A stretch of DNA of 64,000 bases, taken from Hymenobacter siberiensis (GTDB lineage: Bacteria; Bacteroidota; Bacteroidia; Cytophagales; Hymenobacteraceae). The position numbers were made by a program, and so were the translations under genes. Positions within the stretch are counted from its first letter, which is position 1. The number at the start of each line of letters is the position of its first letter. This document shows, piece after piece, positions 43,426 through 52,139 of the stretch. Below the pieces are notes generated by a model, which saw only the letters and a program-made list of their open reading frames with translations, was not told the DNA's origin and searched no databases. Location: NCBI RefSeq assembly GCF_018967845.1, contig NZ_JAHLZZ010000001.1:3782001-3846000 (forward strand). The letters are read 5' to 3'.

Positions 43426-44910
43426 ATGCTTGCCAAACTCCCACCCCTGCTGCTGCTTTCCGTGCTTGGCCTCAATGCCAACGCTCAGCAAATCAAGACA
43501 AAACCAGTCGCTACCCGGCCCGCACCGGCCACCTACTCGGCGGCTGGCAAGACGGCCCACGTATTTGCTACCGTGCAGGGTACCAGCCAGCGCCTGGCGG
43601 CCGGCGGCAACCTCAGCTTTGCGCCCGCCGCCCAGCCCCTGGAAACCCAGGTCTGCGTGTTTGTCGACCCCGGCCACTCGTTCCAAACCATGCTCGGCAT
43701 CGGCGGGGCGCTCACCGATGCCTCAGCCGAAACCTTCGCCAAGCTGCCCAAACCCCAGCAGCAGGAGTTTCTCAACGCGTATTACAGCCCCACGAGTGGC
43801 ATCGGTTACACGCTGGGGCGCACCAGCATTCACAGCTCCGACTTTTCGAGCGGCAGCTACACCTACGTGGCCGACAAGGACGAGGCGCTGAAAACCTTTA
43901 GCGTGCAGCATGATGAGCAGTTTCGCATCCCCTTCATCAAGCAGGTGATGGCGGCGGCCGGCGGTAAACTGACCTTATTTGTGAGTCCCTGGAGCCCGCC
44001 CGGCTGGATGAAAACCAACGGCGAAATGCTGCACGGCGGCAAGCTCCTGCCCCAATACCGCCAGGCCTGGGCCGATTACTACGTGAAGTTCATCAAGACC
44101 TACGAGCAGCTGGGCATCCCCATCTGGGGCCTCACGGTGCAGAACGAGCCCATGGCCACCCAGAAGTGGGAGTCGTGCATTTTTACCGGCGAGGACGAGC
44201 GGGATTTCATCAAGGGCTACCTCGGCCCCACGCTGGCCAAAGGCGGACTGGGTTCGAAAAAGCTCATTGCCTGGGACCACAACCGCGACCTGCTGTTTCA
44301 GCGCGCCAGCACCGTGCTCAACGACCCCGAGGCCGCCAAATACGTGTGGGGCATCGGCTACCACTGGTACGAAACCTGGACCGGCAGCAGCATGCTGTTT
44401 GAGAACGAGCGGCGCGTGAAAGAGGCTTTCCCCAACACCAACCTGATTTTCACGGAAGGCTGCCAGGAGAAATTCGACCTGGCCAAAGTCGATGACTGGG
44501 CGCTGGGCGAGAAGTATGGCCACTCGCTGATTGGCGACTTCAACGCCGGCACCGTGGGCTGGACCGACTGGAACGTGCTGCTGGACGAAACCGGCGGGCC
44601 GAACCACGTCGGCAACTTCTGCTTTGCCCCGGTCATTGCCGACACCAGAACCGGCAAGCTCATCTACACCAACGCCTACTACTATATCGGCCACTTCTCG
44701 AAGTTCATCCGCCCCGGCGCGAAGCGCATCAGCGCATCGTCTAACCGCGACACCCTGCAAACCACCGCCTACCGCAACCCCGATGGCAGCGTAGCCGTGG
44801 TGGTGATGAACCAGACCGACAAGCCCGAGGCATTCCAGCTCTGGATGCACGGCCAAGGCACCAATACCACGGCCGCCGCGCACTCCATTATGACGCTGGT
44901 GGTTAATTAG
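43426..44910 (+). CDS. Glycoside hydrolase family 30 (glucosylceramidase-like), secreted
   Basis: The 494-residue protein has a signal peptide (MLAKLPPLLLLSVLGLNANAQ). GH30 features are the early FQTMLGIGGALTDASAET, the acid/base Glu241 in LTVQNEPMA and the nucleophile Glu344 in LIFTEGCQE. The (beta/alpha)8 barrel with its side beta domain (C-terminal VAVVVMNQTDKPEAFQL) fits subfamilies acting on beta-1,6- or beta-1,3-glucans or glucosylceramide. The frame is open to 43237, but the extension has no signal or homology. It is followed by a long hairpin and an SGNH hydrolase gene, and may act with it on plant or fungal glycans. Confidence 0.9.
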   Translation: MLAKLPPLLLLSVLGLNANAQQIKTKPVATRPAPATYSAAGKTAHVFATVQGTSQRLAAGGNLSFAPAAQPLETQVCVFVDPGHSFQTMLGIGGALTDASAETFAKLPKPQQQEFLNAYYSPTSGIGYTLGRTSIHSSDFSSGSYTYVADKDEALKTFSVQHDEQFRIPFIKQVMAAAGGKLTLFVSPWSPPGWMKTNGEMLHGGKLLPQYRQAWADYYVKFIKTYEQLGIPIWGLTVQNEPMATQKWESCIFTGEDERDFIKGYLGPTLAKGGLGSKKLIAWDHNRDLLFQRASTVLNDPEAAKYVWGIGYHWYETWTGSSMLFENERRVKEAFPNTNLIFTEGCQEKFDLAKVDDWALGEKYGHSLIGDFNAGTVGWTDWNVLLDETGGPNHVGNFCFAPVIADTRTGKLIYTNAYYYIGHFSKFIRPGAKRISASSNRDTLQTTAYRNPDGSVAVVVMNQTDKPEAFQLWMHGQGTNTTAAAHSIMTLVVN

Positions 44911-44937
44911 AACGGTGCTGCTTGCTTAAAGCCCTGG

Positions 44938-45029
44938 CGGTCATGCTGAGCGCAGTCGAAGCATCTCTACCGTAATAGTAAATGATTACTACTGCGGTAG
45001 AGATGCTTCGACTGCGCTCAGCATGACCG
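44938..45029. repeat. Perfect 35-bp inverted repeat, CGGTCATGCTGAGCGCAG family
   Basis: The arms at 44938-44972 and 44995-45029 are exact reverse complements. The loop is TAATAGTAAATGATTACTAC-TG. Homologous elements are at 56669-56762 and, more degraded, 54690-54793. Confidence 0.92.
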
Positions 45030-45047
45030 TTTTATTTATCATTCAAT

Positions 45048-45827
45048 ATGCCTTTCCCCAAACGCCTCCCCGTAGCCCTCCTGCTTGCTGCCGCACTAGC
45101 CGCCGCGCCCGCCCGCGCCCAGCAGCCCGCCGACGCGGCCACCACTAAAAAAGCCGACGACGAAGCCTACCATCAGCGGCAGGAATACCTGCTGCATAAC
45201 GACTGGCCCAACCTCCAGCGCTATGCGGCGGCCAACCAGCGCCTGCCCGCGCCCACGCCCGGCCGGCCCCGCGTGGTCATCATCGGCAATTCCATCACCG
45301 AGGGTTGGGTGAAGCAGGATTCGGCCTTTTTCAAGGGTAAAACGTACGACTACGTGGGCCGGGGCATCAGCGGCCAGGCCACGGGCCAGACAGTGGTGCG
45401 CTTCCGGGCCGATGTGATTGACCTGCACCCGGCCGTGGTCGTCATCCTGGTGGGCACCAACGATGTGGCCGAAAATAACGGCCCCTACAACCCGCAAACC
45501 ACGATGAACAACATCATGACGATGACCGAGCTGGCCCAGGCCCACGGCCTACGGGTGGTGCTGGGCGCGGTGGCGCCGGCTTCGGACTTCTGGTGGCGCA
45601 AGGGCCTGGAGCCGGCCCCCAAAATCCTGGCCCTTAACCAGCAAATCAAAGCCTACGCCGGCCAGCGCTACCTCCTGTACTACGACCTTCACACCGCCCT
45701 GAAAGACGACCTGAACGGCCTGAAAAAAGCCTACGGCGAAGACGGGGTGCACCCCAACCTGGCCGGCTACCGCGTGATGGAGCCCCTGCTCGACCAAGCC
45801 GTAGCCGCTGCCCTGAAGCAGAAATAA
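45048..45827 (+). CDS. SGNH/GDSL-family hydrolase, secreted
   Basis: The 259-residue protein has a signal peptide (MPFPKRLPVALLLAAALAAA, then ARAQ). SGNH blocks are block I VIIGNSITEGW with Ser82, block II GRGISGQAT, block III VGTNDVAENN and block V DGVHPNLAGY with Asp232 and His235. This is the esterase/acetylhydrolase fold found in carbohydrate-active loci. The gene lies downstream of GH30, separated by a hairpin repeat, and could remove acetyl groups from the same glycan. The exact substrate is unknown. Confidence 0.9.
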   Translation: MPFPKRLPVALLLAAALAAAPARAQQPADAATTKKADDEAYHQRQEYLLHNDWPNLQRYAAANQRLPAPTPGRPRVVIIGNSITEGWVKQDSAFFKGKTYDYVGRGISGQATGQTVVRFRADVIDLHPAVVVILVGTNDVAENNGPYNPQTTMNNIMTMTELAQAHGLRVVLGAVAPASDFWWRKGLEPAPKILALNQQIKAYAGQRYLLYYDLHTALKDDLNGLKKAYGEDGVHPNLAGYRVMEPLLDQAVAAALKQK

Positions 45828-45866
45828 CCGCTTGGCCGCCCCTGCGCCCGTGCCGCCCGGCCGCTC

Positions 45867-46517
45867 TCAGCGGCTAGGCGGCACGGGCTTTTTGCGCCCG
45901 GCCGGCTTCTTCTTTTTGGCTTTGGGTCGGGCTTTTTTGCGGCGGGGTGGCAGGCGCTCGCGCTCGGCCTTGCGCTCAGCCCGCATGAGCAGGCGTTCGG
46001 GCAGGCGGGCAATGAGGCGCTCGCGCACGAACTGCGCCAGGCTGGAAAGCGGCACCAGCTGCGTGGTGCGCAGAAAATTGCTCACTTCGCGGCTCCGCAG
46101 CGTACTCACGCCCGTGAGGCCCCGCGCTAGCAAAAACTGCTTCACTTCTTCCAATAGCAGGAGCTTGGCCAGCGGCGCACGCTCCACGGTGGCGTTGTAG
46201 CCGGCGGCGCGGTGCGGATGCAGCCCCTCGGCCGAAGCTACCAACACGCCCACCCACGCGGGCAGCAGCGGCAGCAGCTTGGGCAGGTGCTTTGCGGTCA
46301 CAATGAAGGTGACAAAGTCGTAGACCTCGCCGTAGCAGCGCAGCTGGTTGGCCACCCGTTGCAGGGTGTCGCCGTCGCCCTTCACCTCGTAGCCGTGCAT
46401 GAAGTGCTCGGTGATGTGCACCACATCGGCGCGGGTGGTGCCGGTGGGCAGCTCATCGATGCGTACGCCGCCCACCAGCAGCGGGTAGAGCAGGACGCGA
46501 ATTTCTGGGTCGTTCAT
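45867..46517 (-). CDS. sce7726/MmcB-like PD-(D/E)XK-type protein
   Basis: The 216-residue protein starts MNDPEIRVLLYPLLVGG. The core has TRADVVHITEHFMHGYEVKG, where Asp and E-V-K fit the PD-(D/E)XK nuclease pattern, and GDTLQRVANQLRCYGEVYDF, typical of the sce7726/MmcB family. MmcB is linked to DNA repair in Caulobacter. The C-terminal 45 residues are very basic (ERLPPRRKKARPKAKKKKPA), suited to nucleic-acid binding. It is convergent with the SGNH gene and monocistronic. The family call rests on motif form. Confidence 0.75.
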   Translation of the reverse strand: MNDPEIRVLLYPLLVGGVRIDELPTGTTRADVVHITEHFMHGYEVKGDGDTLQRVANQLRCYGEVYDFVTFIVTAKHLPKLLPLLPAWVGVLVASAEGLHPHRAAGYNATVERAPLAKLLLLEEVKQFLLARGLTGVSTLRSREVSNFLRTTQLVPLSSLAQFVRERLIARLPERLLMRAERKAERERLPPRRKKARPKAKKKKPAGRKKPVPPSR

Positions 46518-46613
46518 GGCAACCCCAAAAGTAGCTTCCCGGCGGAGAGCAGCTTCGAATTAAATGTATTATTATAATTAATATTTATAATGTTTATTAT
46601 GAATAAATTTTGT

Positions 46614-46621
46614 TATTTTTG
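46614..46621 (+). promoter_or_regulatory. -7 element TATTTTTG in an AT-rich leader
   Basis: The element fits TAnnTTTG and lies in a very AT-rich stretch (46560-46630), about 135 nt before the DUF937-OmpA gene. Confidence 0.4.
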
Positions 46622-46755
46622 TTTAGCCATGAAATAGTTGCATAAGATTGACAATCAGCATACTCCAGCAGCCGCGTGCGCGGGCAAGGCAGGGTGTTGC
46701 GTGGCAGCTGGGCCACGTGCGATTCTAAAAAGTATTTCCGAACAATTGTCACATT

Positions 46756-48243
46756 ATGAAAAATACTGTAAACGAATCAGTTAGCTACTGCTTCACCCGC
46801 GAAACCATTGCCCGCCTCGGTACCCGGCTCGATGAAGCCGCGCCCAGCGTTGAGTATGCGTTACGCCAGGCGTTGCACCTGGTGCTGAACGAGTTGTCGG
46901 ACCGGGTGGGGCACGGACTCACGCCCGAGGGCCTGCTGGAGCTGGTCCGCGAAGCCGACTCGGCCCAGGTGCTCCAGCCGCTGGCCGACCTACACCCGGC
47001 CGCCCGCTACGAGCGGGGCGTGAACCTGCTCCTCGACCTGCTGGACGGTGCCTACCGCAGCACCGTGAGCCGCATTGCCGCCGGGGCAGCCATCCGGCCA
47101 TCGGCCAGCGACACGCTCCTGCAAATAGCCGCCACGGCCGTGCTGGGCGTGCTGGGCCACGCCGCCACCGAGAAAAGCCTGTCGCCCACCGACTTCGTTT
47201 ATTGGCTGCACACCGAGAAAGCGGCCATTGCCACGGCCATGCTGCCGGCTTCGGAACCTGGCCTCGTACCGCCCCTGCCCCCTGAGCTGAGCCTGCGCTA
47301 CCAGCCCGTACAACCTGTGCAGCTGGCCCCCACCCCCGCCGCCTGGGCAGAGCCAAACCCGGAAACCGCAGACGGCTGGGCTATTTCGCCGTATTGGCAG
47401 TGGGGCGGGCTGCTGCTGCTGGCCGTGTGCCTGGGCTACTTCTTTGGTCATAGCACCCCGCGCCAGGACCAGCCACTGGTGGCAACCAACCTGGTGGCAG
47501 AAACAAACCCGCAATCTCCACCCGCCGCATCTACGGCAGCCGATATTCCCCTCTCCGAAACGGCCCCGGCCGAGGCCCCCGGCCCGACCCCCGAAGCCGC
47601 AGCCATGGCAGTCTCGCCCGCGCCCGCCCTGGGGAGCCGGCTCGTGGAGCCCCTGCCCAGCCGTGCCCCGGCCAGTGGGGCCTACCGGCTGGCCACGGCC
47701 CGCCCGGCGGCCGGCGGCAACGAGCCCAACGGCCGCTACGACCAGGACCGGGACACCTACATCTACGACACCGGCCGGCCCATTGTGCTGACGCTGGCCG
47801 ACGGCACCACCCAGAAAGTGGGGGCCAACTCGACCGAAAACCGGCTTTACACCTTCCTTTCGTCGCCCGCCTTCCAGGTCGATTCGGTGAACCGGACCAA
47901 GGGCTGGATTAATCTCGACCGCATCAACTTCGAAACCGGCAAGGCCCAGCTCACGCCCGAGTCGGCGCTGCAGCTGGGCAACATTGCCAGCATTCTCACC
48001 ACGTTTCCGCAGTCTGTGGTGAAAATAGGTGGCTATACCGACAGCACCGGCGAGGCCCTGGTGAACTACCAGCTCAGCGAAGACCGCGCCCGCGCGGCCA
48101 TGCTCACGCTGGCCAGCATGGGCGTGAGCGCCGACCGCCTGCAAGCCAAGGGCTACGGCCCCAAATACTTCGTGCGGCCCAACAACACCCCCGCCAACCG
48201 CGCCCTGAACCGGCGCGTCAGTATTCGGGTGCTGCGCAAGTAG
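46756..48243 (+). CDS. DUF937 - transmembrane - OmpA fusion protein
   Basis: The 495-residue protein starts MKNTVNESVSYCFTRETIAR. The N-terminal 160 residues are helical and match the DUF937/YidB-like form (LGTRLDEAAPSVEYALRQAL). A single membrane segment follows (about 214-233, YWQWGGLLLLAVCLGYFFG), then a Pro/Ala-rich linker (about 240-330) and a C-terminal OmpA domain (about 390-495) with INFETGKAQLTPES, GGYTDSTGEALVNYQLSED and NRALNRRVSIRVL. So the DUF937 part is cytoplasmic and the OmpA part binds peptidoglycan, joining cytoplasm, inner membrane and wall. Related proteins are known in Bacteroidetes, but their role is not established. Confidence 0.85.
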   Translation: MKNTVNESVSYCFTRETIARLGTRLDEAAPSVEYALRQALHLVLNELSDRVGHGLTPEGLLELVREADSAQVLQPLADLHPAARYERGVNLLLDLLDGAYRSTVSRIAAGAAIRPSASDTLLQIAATAVLGVLGHAATEKSLSPTDFVYWLHTEKAAIATAMLPASEPGLVPPLPPELSLRYQPVQPVQLAPTPAAWAEPNPETADGWAISPYWQWGGLLLLAVCLGYFFGHSTPRQDQPLVATNLVAETNPQSPPAASTAADIPLSETAPAEAPGPTPEAAAMAVSPAPALGSRLVEPLPSRAPASGAYRLATARPAAGGNEPNGRYDQDRDTYIYDTGRPIVLTLADGTTQKVGANSTENRLYTFLSSPAFQVDSVNRTKGWINLDRINFETGKAQLTPESALQLGNIASILTTFPQSVVKIGGYTDSTGEALVNYQLSEDRARAAMLTLASMGVSADRLQAKGYGPKYFVRPNNTPANRALNRRVSIRVLRK

Positions 48244-48270
48244 GCCCCCTTGGGCCCTGCCGGAGGGGGC

Positions 48271-48591
48271 TTACACCCGGGCGTGCCGCTCCTGCTGGCA
48301 GGCGCGCAGCCAGGCTTCGGCCTGGGCCACGTCCTGAAAAAGCTCCAGCGGGCCGCCCGCCCCGTGGTCGAAATGCACGGTGAGAATATCGGACAGCGAG
48401 TCGGCCTGCACTACATGGGCTACGTAGCGCAGGCACATGGCGGTGGCTTGCGGCATCCACACGCGCTCCAGCCACTCAATGGAGTCAAACCACGGCCCCA
48501 TCAGCGCCACGTTGTAGTTGAGCAGGCAGGGGTTGCGAAGCCCTTGCAGGATGTGCAGGTAGTTGTCGGCCCTGCGCAGGGCTTCCTGCAT
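48271..48591 (-). CDS. Small unknown protein (SpoIIAA/STAS-like in form)
   Basis: From the ATG at 48591 it has 106 residues, MQEALRRADNYLHILQGLRN onward, with alternating strands and helices such as WFDSIEWLERVWMPQATAMC and SDILTVHFDHGAGGPLELFQ. The coding signal clearly extends upstream: the frame is open with good codon use to about 48687 (ILSFLPDADGSRCALSQEPG, then WLRATWRGFVD), but only ATT, CTG or similar starts are available there. The true start is therefore probably non-ATG near 48687, or an upstream frameshift exists. Such proteins occur in many copies in Hymenobacter-like genomes; their role is unknown. Confidence 0.6.
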   Translation of the reverse strand: MQEALRRADNYLHILQGLRNPCLLNYNVALMGPWFDSIEWLERVWMPQATAMCLRYVAHVVQADSLSDILTVHFDHGAGGPLELFQDVAQAEAWLRACQQERHARV

Positions 48592-48687
48592 GTCGACGAA
48601 GCCGCGCCAGGTAGCCCGCAGCCAGCCGCCGGGCTCTTGCGAGAGGGCGCACCGACTGCCATCGGCATCGGGAAGAAAGCTCAGAAT

Positions 48688-49092
48688 TATGGCAGAAGTA
48701 AGTAGTTAGTGGCTAAGCTATTCAGGGAATAAAAGCCCTTAAATGTAGCGTCGTTTTAGCTACTTACGGCGCTTTTGGATTCTTAATGCAGTTGATATGC
48801 AGGAGTCTTTCGGCACGGCCCCGGTTAAGGTCAACCATTGAAAAACTGTTGGAATTGATTTAGTTGAAGCTGCGTACGCGGTACCCTTACGGCGGCCGGG
48901 CCGGGCGTTTTCGGCCGGTGCCGGCCGTGGTGAAATGCGCCAGGGCCAACCGTCGCCATCTGGCACCGGCTGCAGTAGCGCAAACGATGGGCGGGGGTGG
49001 TATTTCGCCCCTCATACAGTACCTTGGCAGTATGCCGGCCCTGCCGTGGGGCAGCCCGCCGGCAGTTCGGTTGCCTCAATTTTTCGTCCTGC
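48688..49092. other. 405-bp gap without a recognised gene
   Basis: The plus strand contains the leader of the glycan-locus transferase. Small frames on both strands overlap and have no recognised protein. A possible hairpin occurs at 48742-48770 (TGTAGCGTCGTTTTAGCTAC region). I see nothing else. Confidence 0.5.
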
Positions 49093-50169
49093 ATGTCCCG
49101 AAAAAAGGTTCTTTTTCTCATCGGCTCGCCCAACCAGACCACGCAGATGCACCAGATTGCGCAGCTGCTGGCCAACGAGTTTGAGCCCTACTTCAGCCAG
49201 CTCTACTACGATGGCTGGCAGCGGCCCTTCTACAAATTCCTACTCTGGAGCGGCGGGCTAGACAAAACCATCGTCACCGGAAAAATAAAAGCCAAGGCCG
49301 ATAAGTACTTGGCTGAGCATGACTTGCGAAATGACTTCGAGGCCCGGGTATACGGCAACAGCTACGACCTCATCGTGTGCTGTTCCGACGTGGTGGTGCC
49401 CTGGCCGCTGATGCGCCGCACCAAAACCATTTTCGTGCAGGAAGGAATGACCGACCCGCTCAACTATTGGGCGCGGCTGGTGAAGCGCTTCACCCGCTAC
49501 CCCATACTGGCCATTGGCACGGCCCTGAATGGCATGAATAATTGCTGCGACATCTACTGCGTGGCGTCGGCAGGCTATCAGCAGCACTTTGAGCGTGTGG
49601 GCGTGGATGCTGACAAGCTCATCGTGACGGGCATTCCCAATTTCGACCACATCGAGCAGGTGCGGCACAACAACTTCCCGCACCACGGCTACGTGCTGGT
49701 GGCCACCTCCGACCTGCGCGAAACCTTCACGCCCGAAAACCGCCCCAAGTTCATCCGCGAGTGCGTTCGCATTGCGGCCGGCCGGCCGTTGGCCTTCAAG
49801 CTGCACCCCAACGAGGAGTTGCCCCGCGCCGTGGACGAAATCAACGCCAATGCCCCGGCCGGCACCATGATTTTCACCGAAGGCAATACCGACCATATGA
49901 TTGCCAACTGCGTGGAGCTCATCACCCAGTACTCGACTGTCGTGTACGTGGGCCTGGCCCTGGGCAAGCCCGTACACTCCTACTTCGACGTGGACGACCT
50001 GCGCCGCAAGCTGCCCTGGCAGAACGACGGTACCTCGGCCCAGCGCATCGCGACCATTTGCCGAGTTTTTAGCCACTTCGAGGGCAGCGGGCCGGCCTTT
50101 CTGCGGCAGCTCGATGCCGGGGCCTTTGCCGCACCACCGGCCGCCAATGGTTCATTGGCCGTTCATTAA
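49093..50169 (+). CDS. Putative GT-B-fold glycosyltransferase of a surface-glycan locus
   Basis: The 358-residue cytoplasmic protein starts MSRKKVLFLIGSPNQTTQMH. The two-domain layout with LIVCCSDVVVPWPLMRRTKT, FVQEGMTDPLNYW and LAFKLHPNEELPRA, followed by IANCVELITQYSTVVYVGLA, is like GT-B enzymes of the capsule/sialyltransferase and UDP-GlcNAc 2-epimerase type. The gene precedes SpsF-, transketolase- and NeuB-type genes on the same strand, so it probably adds or processes the sugar made by them. The exact donor is unknown. The upstream frame to 48997 is open but has no ATG. Confidence 0.65.
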   Translation: MSRKKVLFLIGSPNQTTQMHQIAQLLANEFEPYFSQLYYDGWQRPFYKFLLWSGGLDKTIVTGKIKAKADKYLAEHDLRNDFEARVYGNSYDLIVCCSDVVVPWPLMRRTKTIFVQEGMTDPLNYWARLVKRFTRYPILAIGTALNGMNNCCDIYCVASAGYQQHFERVGVDADKLIVTGIPNFDHIEQVRHNNFPHHGYVLVATSDLRETFTPENRPKFIRECVRIAAGRPLAFKLHPNEELPRAVDEINANAPAGTMIFTEGNTDHMIANCVELITQYSTVVYVGLALGKPVHSYFDVDDLRRKLPWQNDGTSAQRIATICRVFSHFEGSGPAFLRQLDAGAFAAPPAANGSLAVH

Positions 50170-50286
50170 TCCATTTTTTTATTTATTTAAGCCTCAGGCT
50201 GCTACCTGATTTTTGGCTGATTTCACCTGACTTTTTAGAGTATTCACGTTGAAGGGGCGACTACCCGTTAGCTGACTTTGCTGCCT

Positions 50287-51093
50287 ATGTCCGTTCCCAA
50301 GATTCTGACCGTTATGCAGGCCCGCATGGGCTCATCGCGCCTGCCGGGCAAGGTGCTGCTGCCGCTGGCCGGCCAGCCCCTGCTGGTGCGCATGGTGGAG
50401 CGGGTGCAACGCGCCCACCTGGCCGGCACCGTGGTAGTAGCCACCACCACGGAGGCCGCCGACGACGCCATTGCCGCGCTGTGCGCCACCCACGGCCTCG
50501 AATATTTCCGGGGTGATGCCCTCGATTTGCTCGACCGCCACTACCAGGCCGCCCGCCACTACCAGGCCGATGTGGTGCTGAAAATCCCGTCCGACTGCCC
50601 GCTCATCGACCCGGCCGTGATTGACGAAGTAGTGGGTTTCTACCTGCACTTTGCCGACCGCTACGACTTTGTGAGCAACCTGCACCCCGCTACTTTCCCC
50701 GATGGCAATGATGTAGAAGTGATGCCCATCGCCGCGCTGGAAACCGCCTGGCGCGAGGCCCAACGGCCCTTGGAGCGCGAGCACACCACGCCCTTTTTCT
50801 GGGAAAACACCGACCGGTTCCGGCTGGCCAATGTGAAGTGGGATACGGGTCAGGACTTCTCAATGAGCCACCGCTGGACCATCGACTACCCGGAAGACTA
50901 CAATTTCATAAAGGCCGTTTATGACGCGCTGTACCCGACCAACCCAACCTTTGGCCTTGATGATATTCTGCAGTTGCTGAATAAGCGCCCGGATATTGCT
51001 CAACTCAACGCTCACCTGGCCGGCGTGAATTGGTACCGCAACCATTTGGCTGACTTGAAAACCGTGGACTCCTCGCAAACAAGAACGGTGTAG
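50287..51093 (+). CDS. SpsF-family cytidylyltransferase-like protein
   Basis: The 268-residue protein starts MSVPKILTVMQARMGSSRLP. MQARMGSSRLPGKVLLPLAG is the nucleotide-binding signature of SpsF/KdsB/NeuA-type nucleotidyltransferases, and the following segments (YFRGDALDLLDRHY, LKIPSDCPLIDPAVIDEVV) fit SpsF. Such proteins activate or transfer acidic sugars as CMP derivatives in spore-coat and surface glycans. With the NeuB-type synthase at 55735 it suggests a CMP-activated nonulosonic-like sugar. It follows the GT-B gene by 117 bp. Confidence 0.85.
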   Translation: MSVPKILTVMQARMGSSRLPGKVLLPLAGQPLLVRMVERVQRAHLAGTVVVATTTEAADDAIAALCATHGLEYFRGDALDLLDRHYQAARHYQADVVLKIPSDCPLIDPAVIDEVVGFYLHFADRYDFVSNLHPATFPDGNDVEVMPIAALETAWREAQRPLEREHTTPFFWENTDRFRLANVKWDTGQDFSMSHRWTIDYPEDYNFIKAVYDALYPTNPTFGLDDILQLLNKRPDIAQLNAHLAGVNWYRNHLADLKTVDSSQTRTV

Positions 51094-51211
51094 GGGCGGG
51101 GGTCAGCCCCCACCCGAACGCCTGCCCGATTTGCTTTTGCACATTATTGCCCTCCTTCGTTCAACGACGGGCGGGAACAAGCCCTGCCGGGTTGGACCCC
51201 GCACCCTACTT

Positions 51212-52069
51212 ATGACGTCTGAAAAACAACAGAAACTAGAAGCCCTGGCCCTGCGTGTGCGCGAGCACATCGTGCGCCTGAGCACCGATGGCGGCTGCTT
51301 CACCGGCGCGTCGCTGAGCTGCGCCGACCTGCTGGTGTACCTCTACGCCGACTGCCTGAACGTGCGGCCCGACAACCTCACCGACCCTACCCGCGACTAC
51401 CTGTTCCTGAGCAAGGGCCACGATGTGCCCGCCCTCTATGGCACTTTCGTAGAGCTCGGCTTCATCGACAAAGCCCGCCTCGACCAGCACCTGAGCACCG
51501 ACGACCACATTTACTGGCACCCCAACCGCAATGTGCCGGGCGTGGAATTCCACTCGGGCTCGCTGGGCCACCTGCCCAGCGTAGCCCTGGGCGTGGCGAT
51601 GGACTGCCGCATGCGCGGCCAGGACAACAAAGTCATCGTCATCACCGGCGATGGCGAGCTGAACGAGGGCACCGTCTGGGAAAGCCTGCTGGTGGCCAGC
51701 GCCCACAAAGTCAATAACCTGACCCTGGTGGTCGACCGCAACCACTTCCAAGCCAACGTGGCCACCGAAGACCTGATTCCGCTGGAGCCGCTGGCCCCCA
51801 AGTTCGAAGCCTTCGGCTGCGAAGTGCGGCGCATCGACGGGCACGATTTCGCGCAGCTGGAAGAAGCGTTTGCTGCCCTCCCCTTCTCCGATACCAAGCC
51901 CTCAGTCATCATCTGCGACACGGTGCGCGGGCGCGGCCTGCCCAGCATTGAGGCCCGGGCCGACCGCTGGTTCTGCAACTTCTCTTCGGAGGAAGTGACA
52001 GAGCTGCTGAAGGAGCTGCACACCCAAGAAGCCACCCGCCTGACCAGCGAAACGTTAACTGTGCGGTAA
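51212..52069 (+). CDS. Transketolase-like protein, N-terminal (ThDP pyrophosphate-binding) subunit
   Basis: The 285-residue protein starts MTSEKQQKLEALALRVREHI. The ThDP motif is GDGELNEGTVWESLLVASAH, with the Mg-binding Asn in VVDRNHFQA. The early FLSKGHDVPALYG and FHSGSLGHLPSVALG match transketolase N-terminal domains. It works with the C-terminal subunit encoded next to transfer two-carbon ketol units. Split transketolases are common in secondary-metabolism and glycan loci. The last codons GTG CGG TAA lie inside an inverted repeat that fills the gap to the next gene. An upstream frame to 51131 was rejected. Confidence 0.9.
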   Translation: MTSEKQQKLEALALRVREHIVRLSTDGGCFTGASLSCADLLVYLYADCLNVRPDNLTDPTRDYLFLSKGHDVPALYGTFVELGFIDKARLDQHLSTDDHIYWHPNRNVPGVEFHSGSLGHLPSVALGVAMDCRMRGQDNKVIVITGDGELNEGTVWESLLVASAHKVNNLTLVVDRNHFQANVATEDLIPLEPLAPKFEAFGCEVRRIDGHDFAQLEEAFAALPFSDTKPSVIICDTVRGRGLPSIEARADRWFCNFSSEEVTELLKELHTQEATRLTSETLTVR

Positions 52070-52138
52070 GCTTTAGCTTGCCGTCTTTTCGCCTTCCATC
52101 GAACCAACCCATTTACGGCAAGCTAAAACTTGCCGCAC
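52061..52138. repeat. Inverted repeat of GTGCGG(T/C)AAG...CTTGCCG between transketolase subunits
   Basis: The arms at 52061-52084 and 52115-52138 pair at 22 of 24 positions. The left arm supplies the stop codon of the N-terminal subunit, and the right arm ends one base before the next ATG at 52140. The hairpin on each arm has the GGCAAG-TTTTAG-CTTGCC form, similar in layout to the REP hairpin GGAC-TTTTA-GTCC but with another stem. Confidence 0.85.
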
Positions 52139-52139
52139 G

